This document shows positions 18,484 to 25,856 of a stretch of DNA of 47,773 bases, piece by piece (position 1 is the stretch's first letter; each line of letters begins with the position of its first letter). The notes beneath the pieces were generated by a model, which saw nothing but the letters and a program-made list of their open reading frames with translations, was not told the origin of the DNA and ran no database searches. The stretch is from contig NZ_BDBD01000022.1 in NCBI RefSeq assembly GCF_001612805.1, positions 1 to 47,773 on the forward strand. The letters are read 5' to 3'. The position numbers and the translations under genes were made by a program. The stretch comes from Nocardia coubleae NBRC 108252. GTDB taxonomy: Bacteria; Actinomycetota; Actinomycetes; Mycobacteriales; Mycobacteriaceae.

Positions 18484-19287
18484 ATGACCGAGCAACGCCG
18501 TATCGACATACTCCCGCGTGACCGCCGCGACCTCCGCGGTCCCTTCGACGTGATCGGGGATGTGCACGGCTGCCGCGCCGAACTCGAGGCACTGCTCGGG
18601 AAGCTGGGCTACGTCGTCGAGCGCGACGACAGGGGCAGGCCGGTCACGGCCGCGCACCCCGAGCGTCGCACTGCGGTGTTCGTCGGTGATCTCGTCGACC
18701 GTGGCCCCGACACGCCCGGTGTGCTGCGGCTGGTGATGGGCATGGTCGCGGCCCGTACGGCGCTGTGCGTGGCGGGTAATCACGACTACAAACTGGTGCG
18801 CGCCCTCGACGGCCGCAATGTGCGCATCGCGCACGGGCTGGAGCAGTCCCTGGCCCAGCTGGCCGACGAGGACAACGAATTCCGCGCCGCCGCACAGGCT
18901 TTCCTGCGCGAGCTGCCCGGGCACTACCTGCTCGACCGGGGCAGGCTGGTGGTCGCCCACGCGGGACTACCGGAAAGCCTGCACGGCAGCACATCCGGGC
19001 GGGCCCGCTCCTTCGCGCTCTACGGTGCGCCCACCGGTGAGGTGGACGTGCACGGTCTGCCGATCCGCTACGACTGGGCGCAGGACTATCGGGGAGCGCC
19101 GGTGGTCGTCTACGGGCACACACCCGTCACGGCGTTGCGGTGGGTCAACAACACGCTGTGCCTGGACACCGGCGTGGTGTTCGGCGGCACGCTGTCGGCC
19201 CTGCGCTACCCGGAGCTGGACACCGTCTCGGTGCCCGCCGAACAGGTCTGGTACGAACGCGCGGGTATCACACCGGTGCCCGACTAG
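18484..19287 (+). CDS. Metallophosphoesterase, PrpE/PNKP-phosphatase type
   Basis: A 267-residue calcineurin-like phosphoesterase. The metal-binding motifs are all present: GDVHG at 25-29, GDLVDRGPD near 63-71, GNHD near 97-100, a His in VVAHAGLPE, and GHTP. This spacing is that of diadenosine tetraphosphatase PrpE and of the phosphatase domain of bacterial PNKP, so the substrate may be a nucleoside polyphosphate or phosphorylated protein or RNA. The start is uncertain between ATG 18475 and ATG 18484; GGAGG lies just two bases before the latter. It follows the phosphoketolase by about 40 bases and may share its transcript. Confidence 0.88.
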   Translation: MTEQRRIDILPRDRRDLRGPFDVIGDVHGCRAELEALLGKLGYVVERDDRGRPVTAAHPERRTAVFVGDLVDRGPDTPGVLRLVMGMVAARTALCVAGNHDYKLVRALDGRNVRIAHGLEQSLAQLADEDNEFRAAAQAFLRELPGHYLLDRGRLVVAHAGLPESLHGSTSGRARSFALYGAPTGEVDVHGLPIRYDWAQDYRGAPVVVYGHTPVTALRWVNNTLCLDTGVVFGGTLSALRYPELDTVSVPAEQVWYERAGITPVPD

Positions 19288-19336
19288 CGCCTACCATCAG
19301 CAGCGGACGACCCGACTCATCGACGAGGAGAGGTTC

Positions 19337-19696
19337 ATGCGCCGTAGTCTGCTCGCACTGTCCGTTCTTGCTCCACTGATGATCGCCGGTGTGGCGAGCG
19401 CCGATCCGGCGCCGCCGGGAACCGGGACACTCACCGTCCGCGCGATCACCGGTTCCGAACCGATGCCGGTCAACCGGGCCGATATCGAGGTCCGCGCCTG
19501 CGGCGCCGAGGAGGTCGTCACCACGCTGGTGAGCGGCGCCGACGGCAGCGCGAGCGTCGCGCTGCCGGACGGCTGCTACGAGGCGCGGGTGGCGACGGTG
19601 CCGGGCGGCTGCGGCCTCGCCGACACCGAACCCGTGCGGCTCACGGTCACCGCGAGCACCGAGGCACGCGCGGACTTCCGTTTCCGCTGCGCGTGA
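19337..19696 (+). CDS. Small secreted protein, beta-sandwich type
   Basis: A 119-residue exported protein. Residues 1-23 form a signal peptide (MRRSLLALSVLAPLMIAGV, cleavage after ASA). The mature part is short beta strands with four Cys (RACGAEE, DGCYEA, GGCGLA, FRCA), suggesting two disulfides, and its DGSASVALPDGCYEARV resembles the prealbumin-like Cna_B/SpaA fold. ATG 19337 is fixed by GAGGAGAGG upstream. I recognise no named family. It is convergent with the FabG-like gene, only three bases from its stop. Confidence 0.8.
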   Translation: MRRSLLALSVLAPLMIAGVASADPAPPGTGTLTVRAITGSEPMPVNRADIEVRACGAEEVVTTLVSGADGSASVALPDGCYEARVATVPGGCGLADTEPVRLTVTASTEARADFRFRCA

Positions 19697-19699
19697 GCG

Positions 19700-20458
19700 T
19701 CAGTCCTTGGGACCGCCCGCCACATAGATGACCTGACCGGACACGAAGCCCGCGCCTTCGCTCACCAGGAACGAGGCGGTGTGGGCGATGTCGTCGGGCG
19801 TACCCACCCGGTTCACCGGAATCTGTGCCGCCGCAGCCTGTTTGAAGGCCTCGAAGTCGACGCCGACGCGGGCCGCGGTGGCCGCGGTCATCTCGGTCTC
19901 GATGAAACCGGGAGCGATCGCGTTGGCGGTGACACCGAATTTGCCGAGCTCGAACGCGAGGGTCTTGGTGAAGCCCTGCATGCCCGCTTTGGCCGCGGAG
20001 TAGTTGGCCTGGCCACGGTTGCCCAGCGCCGAGGTGCTCGACAGGTTGACCACGCGCCCGAACTTCGCCTCCACCATGTACTTCTGCACGGCGCGCGTCA
20101 TCAGGAAGGCGCCGCGCAGGTGCACGTTCATGACGATGTCCCAGTCCTGCACCGACATCTTGAACAGCAGGTTGTCGCGCAGCACGCCCGCGTTGTTCAC
20201 CAACACGGTCGGCGCGCCCAGTTCGCCGGCGATCCGTTCGACGGCCGCGGCGACGGCGTCTTCGTCGGACACATCGGCACCGACGGCCAGCGCGGTTCCC
20301 CCGGCGGCTTCGATGGCCGACACGGTGTCGGCGCAGGCGGCTTCGTCGAGGTCGAGAACGGCGACGGCGTGACCGTCGGCGGCGAGCTTCTTCGCGACAG
20401 CGGCACCGATTCCGCGTGCGGCACCGGTGACGATCGCGACCCGTGAGGTAGTGGACAT
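19700..20458 (-). CDS. SDR family 3-oxoacyl-ACP reductase (FabG-like)
   Basis: A 252-residue short-chain dehydrogenase. The cofactor motif TGAARGIG is near 13-20, NNAG at about 89-92, the catalytic Ser in VVNLSSTSALGN, and YSAAK at about 154-158. The HRGAFLMT-like VHLRGAFLMTRAVQKYM region and the ending GQVIYVAGG are those of FabG-type NADPH reductases acting on 3-oxoacyl thioesters. ATG 20458 is chosen over one three codons upstream as it begins the fold with usual spacing. The tRNA-Pro gene ends 34 bases upstream on the same strand, so read-through from the tRNA promoter is possible. No fatty-acid synthesis genes are adjacent. Confidence 0.9.
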   Translation of the reverse strand: MSTTSRVAIVTGAARGIGAAVAKKLAADGHAVAVLDLDEAACADTVSAIEAAGGTALAVGADVSDEDAVAAAVERIAGELGAPTVLVNNAGVLRDNLLFKMSVQDWDIVMNVHLRGAFLMTRAVQKYMVEAKFGRVVNLSSTSALGNRGQANYSAAKAGMQGFTKTLAFELGKFGVTANAIAPGFIETEMTAATAARVGVDFEAFKQAAAAQIPVNRVGTPDDIAHTASFLVSEGAGFVSGQVIYVAGGPKD

Positions 20459-20491
20459 GCGCGCCACCCTATCGGGGCGCGTTCGTCGTGA

Positions 20492-20568
<77 letters not shown>

Positions 20569-20610
20569 ATACCTCGGGGCGGTTCACGCCGTCGAGGGAA
20601 GTCATGTTTG

Positions 20611-20681
<71 letters not shown>

Positions 20682-20687
20682 AGGCAT

Positions 20688-20733
20688 ACGACATCGATGG
20701 GATCGCCACGATGTCGTGTGCGCCACGACTGTA
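20688..20733 (-). promoter_or_regulatory. tRNA leader hairpin and possible -10 element
   Basis: ACGACATCG (20688-20696) pairs perfectly with CGATGTCGT (20709-20717) just upstream of the tRNA-Gly 5' end. TACAGT on the - strand (20728-20733) fits a TANNNT -10, and a loose TTGGCG lies 19 bases further. The hairpin would form the 5' leader that RNase P removes. Confidence 0.4.
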
Positions 20734-21017
20734 CCGAATCCCGCGCGCCGAACGCCAATCCGGCCCCGCGAAACGTCTCGGCGCTGCGGTGAATCCCCCT
20801 CTTTCCACGCCCGATTAGGGCCCTTAGGCCCTATTGCGGGACCACGGGTACCGGACACGATGGTGGTTGCGTCTCAGGGGACCGACGCCTGCTCCACCCG
20901 GGGGAATATAAAGGAGAATTTTCCTCGAAAACCTGGCACGGGGGCGGCGGGTAGGCCACCATAAAAGAGCGCGCGGCGGCCCGACCGGTCGGCGCGACAC
21001 CTTTGCCAGGAGGGACC

Positions 21018-21101
21018 ATGGCGACAACACGCCCACCGCCCGAAATCGGGCAACACGCTGCACGTTTCGGTGTTTCCAAAGTTTTTTCGCGAAGTGTGTA
21101 A
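21018..21101 (+). CDS. Possible small protein of 27 residues
   Basis: ATG 21018 is preceded by AGGAGGG with a four-base gap, one of the better ribosome binding sites in the window. The frame encodes 27 residues beginning MATTRPPPEIGQ and ending FSRSV before TAA. It is basic, without a membrane segment, and I recognise no family. Its position upstream of the diguanylate cyclase suggests an upstream leader peptide or a stand-alone small protein. It may also be chance; only conservation in relatives would settle it. Confidence 0.4.
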   Translation: MATTRPPPEIGQHAARFGVSKVFSRSV

Positions 21102-21156
21102 CGCCCGGGCGGCTGTAGCGATGTCATAGCCGATCGCCATTCGCGAGAGACTGCAA

Positions 21157-21172
21157 CGCGTTCTAGAACGCG
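21157..21172. promoter_or_regulatory. 16-base perfect palindrome
   Basis: CGCGTTCTAGAACGCG is a perfect palindrome with no spacer, about 150 bases upstream of the diguanylate cyclase start. It looks like a dimeric regulator site. It does not match the SOS box, CIRCE or HAIR consensus as I recall them. Confidence 0.4.
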
Positions 21173-21324
21173 GCTTTTGAGTCTCGAGTGGCTTGCTAGG
21201 ATCCTTTTTGCCGGACGGGGGTATCTGGAAAGGGGGCGGTGAGCGTGTGCCGAACTCGGCGGACCCAACCGCGTAGCAGTGCGAACGATCGAGGTGGCAA
21301 GACCGTCGCCACCTTCCGCCGGTG

Positions 21325-22287
21325 ATGTCGATGTCCGCACACATCGAGCCACCGGTCGCCGCGATGGCCCGCGCCTGGGCCCGCGCGGTGTGTGCCGAAC
21401 CGGGATCGTCCGTGGCACCGCATCAGCTGGAGCCTGTGCTCATCGAGATCGTCGAGCGCCTGCTGCACCTGGCGAGGACAGAACCGTTCCCGGTACCGCA
21501 GGCGCGCAAGCTCGGCGCACGACTGGCCGAGGCGCCGTTCGAACGGACGAGAATGCTGGCCCATGCCACCCGCTGGTTGCTCGGTTTCCCCTCGGGGGTC
21601 CCGGGTTCCCTGGTGGCGACCCGCTGGCCGCTGGTGGCCAGCCAGGCCATCGACAGCTACGCCCAGGCACTACAGGAGCGCGCACTGGCGCAACAGGAAC
21701 AGAACATCTCGGCGAAGGTGTCGCTGCGCGTGCAGGAGATCGCCGCGCTGCAGCACCGCTTGCGCCACGAGGCCACCCACGACGCCCTGACCGACCTGGC
21801 GAACCGCACACTCCTGCAGGAACGGGTGCGTGCCTTCGCCGCCGACCCGACCCGTGGGGTCGGGGTGCTTGTGGTGGACCTGGACCGCTTCAAACAGATC
21901 AACGACGGCTACGGACATGCGATCGGTGACGAGGTGCTCGTGGAGCTGGCCAACCGGCTGCGCGAGGTGTGCCCGCCCGACACCGTGATCTGCCGGTACG
22001 GCGGCGACGAGTTCGTCGTGGCGGCCAATCCGCGCCGCGACACCCTGAGCGAGCTGGCGCACCGTGTGGTCGCGGCCCTGCGCGACCCGGTGTGGTCGAG
22101 CGCGGGCCCGGTGCCGGTGTCGGCCAGCGTGGGCACCGCGTTCTGCCCACCGGGAAAGACGTGCGATTTCACCGACCTGCTGCGTCGCGCCGACCGCGCG
22201 ATGTATTCGGCGAAATCGGCGGGCGGGCGGCGTTTCGCCCTCGCCGAATCGGGCGACCCCGAACTGGGAACGGCGGTCGCCGGCTGA
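21325..22287 (+). CDS. Diguanylate cyclase (GGDEF domain)
   Basis: A 320-residue protein predicted to make cyclic di-GMP from two GTP. Residues 1 to about 110 form a helical sensory region I cannot name. About 115-150 looks like a short coiled coil (QALQERALAQQEQNIS), leading into the GGDEF domain at about 151-310. The active-site motif is RYGGDEF with GGDEF at 226-230, and the substrate-loop residues DLDRFKQINDGYGH are intact. The position of the inhibitory RxxD site carries CPPD, so product inhibition is probably lost. ATG 21325 is chosen; GTG 21322 and ATG 21331 are alternatives. No EAL domain is fused. A strong terminator follows. Confidence 0.92.
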   Translation: MSMSAHIEPPVAAMARAWARAVCAEPGSSVAPHQLEPVLIEIVERLLHLARTEPFPVPQARKLGARLAEAPFERTRMLAHATRWLLGFPSGVPGSLVATRWPLVASQAIDSYAQALQERALAQQEQNISAKVSLRVQEIAALQHRLRHEATHDALTDLANRTLLQERVRAFAADPTRGVGVLVVDLDRFKQINDGYGHAIGDEVLVELANRLREVCPPDTVICRYGGDEFVVAANPRRDTLSELAHRVVAALRDPVWSSAGPVPVSASVGTAFCPPGKTCDFTDLLRRADRAMYSAKSAGGRRFALAESGDPELGTAVAG

Positions 22288-22342
22288 GTCCGGATCGCGA
22301 AGCCTGCACTTCGCGGCCCGGACTCGGTCGACCTTCTCTGCG

Positions 22343-22380
22343 CACCTCGGCCACGGTTTCGACCGTGGCCGAGGTGTTTT
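22343..22380 (+). terminator. Rho-independent terminator of the GGDEF gene
   Basis: A 15-base perfect stem (22343-22357 with 22362-22376), TTCG tetraloop and TTTT tail. A second hairpin with CGCGAAG/CTTCGCG lies just before it at about 22288-22324. The genes on either side converge here. Confidence 0.9.
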
Positions 22381-22382
22381 CG

Positions 22383-23186
22383 TCAGCGGGGCTGACAGAC
22401 GTTGCACCAGAACAGGTTTCGGGCTTCCATCGTGCCGTGGGAGACCGGGGTGCCACAGACGCGGCACGGCTCTCCCTGGCGGCGGTAGACATAGGTGCGT
22501 GGGCGATCCTTGGCGTAGGACGGTGCGCCGCTGTCGTGTTCGGGGCGAACCACATGCATGCGGCCGGTTTCCACGCCGGTCGGCATGAGTACGACGAGAT
22601 CGGCCCACAGCGCGTCCCATTCGGCCGCGGTGAGTGAGGTGCCCGGCCGGAACGGTGAAATGCCGTGCCGGAACAGCACTTCGGCGCGGTAGACGTTGCC
22701 CACGCCGGCGATCACCGACTGGTCCATCAGTAGCGCCCCGATCGCTCTGCGGGAGCGACGGATTCGTTCCCCCGCACGCTCGTGGTCGGCGTCCGGACGC
22801 AGCGGATCGGCCCCCAGGCGGGCGGTGAGCGCCTCAACCTCCGGCGGGTGCAGCACCTCGCACGCGGTCGGCCCGCGCAGGTCGGTACCGAATCCCGTCG
22901 CGGCACCGACCATCCGCATCCGCACCTGCCCCACCGGCGCGGGCATCGGCAATTCCACCTCACTGAACGTGCCGTACAACCCGAGATGCACATGCACCGT
23001 CAGCCCGGACGCATAGTGGTGCAGAAGATGCTTCCCGTAGGCCTCGGCCCGCTCCAGCACCTGCCCGTCCACCAGCGCGGCTCCATCGGCGAATCGGCCT
23101 TGCGGGCTCGAAACCCGCACCGCCGCACCAGCAAAACGCTCCTGATGCAGTCGCGCAATGCGATGAAGGGTGTGTCCTTCAGGCAC
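22383..23186 (-). CDS. nei1: Fpg/Nei family DNA glycosylase-lyase (Nei1)
   Basis: A 267-residue base-excision repair enzyme for oxidised bases. The GTG start at 23186 gives (M)PEGHTLHR, where Pro2 and Glu3 are the catalytic residues once Met is removed. The helix-two-turn-helix lies in DQSVIAGVGNVYRAEVLF, and the C-terminal zinc finger has two CxxC pairs (PCRVCG ... WCNVCQ). The sequence matches M. tuberculosis Rv2464c closely as I recall it, including the SPQGRFADGA segment. It follows rpiB by four bases, so the two are co-transcribed. The longer upstream frame runs through rpiB and is not coding for this protein. Confidence 0.93.
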   Translation of the reverse strand: MPEGHTLHRIARLHQERFAGAAVRVSSPQGRFADGAALVDGQVLERAEAYGKHLLHHYASGLTVHVHLGLYGTFSEVELPMPAPVGQVRMRMVGAATGFGTDLRGPTACEVLHPPEVEALTARLGADPLRPDADHERAGERIRRSRRAIGALLMDQSVIAGVGNVYRAEVLFRHGISPFRPGTSLTAAEWDALWADLVVLMPTGVETGRMHVVRPEHDSGAPSYAKDRPRTYVYRRQGEPCRVCGTPVSHGTMEARNLFWCNVCQPR

Positions 23187-23190
23187 TCTC

Positions 23191-23664
23191 TCAGTAAGCG
23201 GGGACTGCCGGGGCCTCGCCGGACTTCTCGTAGTCGGCGAGGATGTCGATGCGGCGCTGGTGGCGGGGTTCCTCCGACCAGGGCTGGGCGATGAAGGCGT
23301 CGACGATGGCGAGGGCTTCCTCGGTGGTGTGCATGCGGCCGCCGATGCCGATGAGCTGGGCGTTGTTGTGTTCGCGAGCCAGCTTGGCGGTTTCGACGCT
23401 CCAGGCGAGGGCGCAGCGGGCACCGGGGACCTTGTTGGCGGCGATCTGCTCGCCGTTGCCGCTGCCACCGAAGACCAGGCCGAGCGAGCCCGGGTCGGCG
23501 ACGGTGCGCCGCGCCGCTTCGATGCAGAAGGCGGGGTAGTCGTCGAGAGCGTCGTATTCGAGGGCGCCACAGTCGACGACCTCGTGTCCGGCCTCGAGCA
23601 GATGGGCCTTGACGTGATTCTTCAGTTCGAAACCGGCATGGTCGGCACCCAGGTAAACGCGCAT
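23191..23664 (-). CDS. rpiB: Ribose-5-phosphate isomerase B
   Basis: A 157-residue RpiB/LacAB family isomerase interconverting ribose 5-phosphate and ribulose 5-phosphate. Family segments are intact: MRVYLGADHAGFELK at the N-terminus, DYPAFCIEAA, the catalytic Glu in GGSGNGEQIAANK, and HNNAQLIGIGGRM. ATG 23664 is the family start; the in-frame stretch before it is noncoding. It is the first gene of a unit with nei1 and is divergent from the M48 protease gene with only 36 bases between the starts, so the two promoters must overlap. Confidence 0.95.
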   Translation of the reverse strand: MRVYLGADHAGFELKNHVKAHLLEAGHEVVDCGALEYDALDDYPAFCIEAARRTVADPGSLGLVFGGSGNGEQIAANKVPGARCALAWSVETAKLAREHNNAQLIGIGGRMHTTEEALAIVDAFIAQPWSEEPRHQRRIDILADYEKSGEAPAVPAY

Positions 23665-23700
23665 GGCTGCGATTGTCGCAGGCGCGCTTAGAGTCGTTTC

Positions 23701-24936
23701 ATGCACCCGCACGAACCGCATTCACCGCATTCGGCAGGTCCCCCACCGGAGCGTTCCGGCCAACCCGCCGACCGGCCGAGCGACGCCACCCCCGCCGACC
23801 AACCCGCACCGCGGCCGGGCGAATATCCGCCGCCCCCGTGGCCGCAGGGGCAGCCGGGGTTCGCCGGGTCGTCGCCGTGGCAGCAGCCCAGCCCACCGAC
23901 CGGCGCGTTTCCCGCGCCGCCCACGGGTGCGTATCCGTCTGCGCCGCAAGGCTTCTACCCGCCGGGCGGCCCGCCGGGGACGACGCAGCCGATGCCGCGT
24001 GGACTGTCGCCGTTCGGGATGCCCGCGCGGCATCCGTGGGAGATTCCGCTGCTCGTGGTGGTCATCATGATCACCGGCGTGGCCTACCTGCTGGCGATCC
24101 TGATGTTGCTGGTGGAGCTGGTCGCCGAGCCCGTGGTCGACGCGCAGGGACAACCCGAGGCCCAGGGTTCGCTGCTGACCAGCCCGTACGTGCTGATTCT
24201 GTTGTTCGCGCCGGTGCTGCTGTGGGCCGGACGTGGCATGAATTTCGCCCGAATGCGGATCAACGGCGTGAAGATGTCACCCACCCAGTTCCCCGAGGGG
24301 TACCGGATGGTGCAGGAGGCGGCCGCGCGGTTCGGGATGTCGAAGGCGCCCGACGCGTACGTGATCCTCGGCAACGGCCAGATCAACGCCTTCGCCTCCG
24401 GTCACGGGTTCCGCCGGTTCGTCGTGGTCTACAGCGACCTGTTCGAGATCGGTGGCGCCGCCCGCGAGCCCGACGCGCTCGCCTTCATCATCGGCCACGA
24501 GGTGGGCCATATCGCCGCTGGTCACGTGTCGTATTGGCGCCAGCTCGGCATGTTCGTCGCACCGTACCTGCCGATTCTCGGGTCGTCGCTGATCCGCGCG
24601 CAGGAGTACACCGCCGACAATCACGGCTTCTGCAACCGCCACCAGGGCGCGGCCGGTGCCATGGCCACCCTCGCCGCGGGCAAGTACCTCAATACGGAGG
24701 TCGGTTTCGACGAGATGGCAGACCGGGCCGCCACCGAGAAGGGCGGCTTCGTCCTGCTGGTGAACGCCATGTCCAGCCACCCGGTCCTCACCTGGCGAAT
24801 GTGGGCACTGCGCGACCGCAGCAAACCGGGCCCCATGTTCTGGCACCCGACCCCACCACACCCCGGACTGGTCCCACCCCTAGGCGGCTACCCCGTCCAA
24901 ACCGCACCCCCAGCCCTCCCCCCGAAAACCCTCTGA
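23701..24936 (+). CDS. M48 family zinc metalloprotease, membrane-anchored
   Basis: A 411-residue protein. Residues 1 to about 100 are Pro/Gly/Gln-rich and disordered. Two membrane segments follow (IPLLVVVIMITGVAYLLAIL, and YVLILLFAPVLLWAG), then the catalytic domain with the zinc motif HEVGH at 266-270 and a downstream Glu in AQEYTADNHG. This is the HtpX/Ste24-like arrangement and suggests membrane protein quality control. A TAGAGT hexamer at 23689-23694 ends six bases before the ATG, with no ribosome binding site, so the mRNA is probably leaderless. It converges with the reductase gene across a long hairpin. Confidence 0.9.
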   Translation: MHPHEPHSPHSAGPPPERSGQPADRPSDATPADQPAPRPGEYPPPPWPQGQPGFAGSSPWQQPSPPTGAFPAPPTGAYPSAPQGFYPPGGPPGTTQPMPRGLSPFGMPARHPWEIPLLVVVIMITGVAYLLAILMLLVELVAEPVVDAQGQPEAQGSLLTSPYVLILLFAPVLLWAGRGMNFARMRINGVKMSPTQFPEGYRMVQEAAARFGMSKAPDAYVILGNGQINAFASGHGFRRFVVVYSDLFEIGGAAREPDALAFIIGHEVGHIAAGHVSYWRQLGMFVAPYLPILGSSLIRAQEYTADNHGFCNRHQGAAGAMATLAAGKYLNTEVGFDEMADRAATEKGGFVLLVNAMSSHPVLTWRMWALRDRSKPGPMFWHPTPPHPGLVPPLGGYPVQTAPPALPPKTL

Positions 24937-24954
24937 GCCCTAGCGCAACCACCA

Positions 24955-25049
24955 CGGGTTTTCGGCCCCCTCGGATCCGAGGGGCGAGACGTAACGGCGA
25001 AGCCGCAGTATCGCCCCTCGGATTCGAGGCCTTCCGGGCCGAAAACCCC
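24955..25049. terminator. Long imperfect inverted repeat between convergent genes
   Basis: The arms at about 24955-24987 and 25011-25049 are complementary over their outer ends (GGGTTTTCGGCC with GGCCGAAAACCC) and inner ends (TCCGAGGGGCGA with TCGCCCCTCGGA), with an unpaired insertion in the right arm. It lies between the M48 protease and reductase genes and probably ends both transcripts. Confidence 0.6.
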
Positions 25050-25062
25050 GCGGCGCCAGCCG

Positions 25063-25704
25063 CTAAATAAACACAGGCTCTTCGGTGCGGGTGCGCTTGA
25101 GTTCGAAGAAGTGGGGGTAGGAGGCGAGGGCGACGACACCGTCCCACACCCGGCCCGCGTCCTCGCCGCGTGGGATCCGCGAGAGCACCGGACCGAAGAA
25201 CGCGACCCCGTTGACGTGGATGGTCGGTGTGCCAACATCGGGCCCGACCTTGTCCATGCCCGCGTGGTGGCTCGCCCGCAGCGCCTCGTCGTAGTCGGTG
25301 CTGTCGGCGGCCTCGGCCAGTTCGGCGGGCAGGTCGAGTTCGGCGAGGGCGTCGGCGATCACGGCGGTCAGGGTTTCCTGCGTGGTCGCGCGTTCGAACT
25401 CGGCCTTGCGGTCGTGGATGCGGGTGCCGAGGGCGGTGTAGAGCGGGGCCAGGATCTCCTCGCCGTGCTTCTGGGCGGCGGCGATGGCGACGCGCACCGG
25501 GCCCCAGCCCGCGGCCATCAGTTCGACGTACTGCGGCGGCAGGTCCCTGCCTTCGTTGAGCACGGCCAGGCTCATCACATGGAAACGGACCTCGATGTCG
25601 CGTACCTGCTGGACTTCCAGGATCCAGCGCGAGGTGATCCAGCACCACGGGCACAGCGGGTCGAACCAGAATTCGGCGAGATCCTTGGTGGCCTGATCGC
25701 TCAC
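25063..25704 (-). CDS. DsbA-family mycothiol-dependent reductase (Rv2466c-like)
   Basis: A 213-residue thioredoxin-fold protein with the active-site CPWC at residues 18-21 (FDPLCPWCWITSRW), followed by an inserted helical domain and the cis-Pro segment VGTPTIHVNG. The length, motif and neighbours (nei, rpiB, pepN) match M. tuberculosis Rv2466c, which uses mycothiol and is known to reduce and activate a thienopyrimidine compound. It is cytosolic, with no signal peptide. The expected role is oxidative-stress defence through mycothiol. ATG 25704 is the only sensible start. Confidence 0.92.
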   Translation of the reverse strand: MSDQATKDLAEFWFDPLCPWCWITSRWILEVQQVRDIEVRFHVMSLAVLNEGRDLPPQYVELMAAGWGPVRVAIAAAQKHGEEILAPLYTALGTRIHDRKAEFERATTQETLTAVIADALAELDLPAELAEAADSTDYDEALRASHHAGMDKVGPDVGTPTIHVNGVAFFGPVLSRIPRGEDAGRVWDGVVALASYPHFFELKRTRTEEPVFI

Positions 25705-25856
25705 GGGTCTTCCTCTCGGGTCAGCTGGGGGCGGGCAGGGCGGCGGCCCGCTGGTTGGTGCAACCGTGCCGGCGCCGGATTCGTTCCCCTGATCGCCGCC
25801 CGCGGCTAGGCTCGACGGCGAGGGAAACCGGAACGTCCGTGAGAAGGAGTCCGTGT

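Larger units (their letters stand above)
20734..21324. other. Long intergenic region with palindromes before the GGDEF gene
   Basis: This 590-base stretch carries a 7-base stem TAGGGCC-CTTA-GGCCCTA (20816-20833), an A/T-rich segment with AAAGGAGA (about 20916-20923) not followed by a start codon, a possible 27-codon peptide (21018-21101) and a 16-base palindrome (21157-21172). TTGCTAGGAT near 21191-21200 could be an extended -10 for the diguanylate cyclase gene. Confidence 0.4.

Noticed and set aside
21173..21200. HAIR or CIRCE heat-shock site
   Set aside because: TTGAGTCTCGAGT resembles part of HAIR, but the second arm and spacing do not fit.
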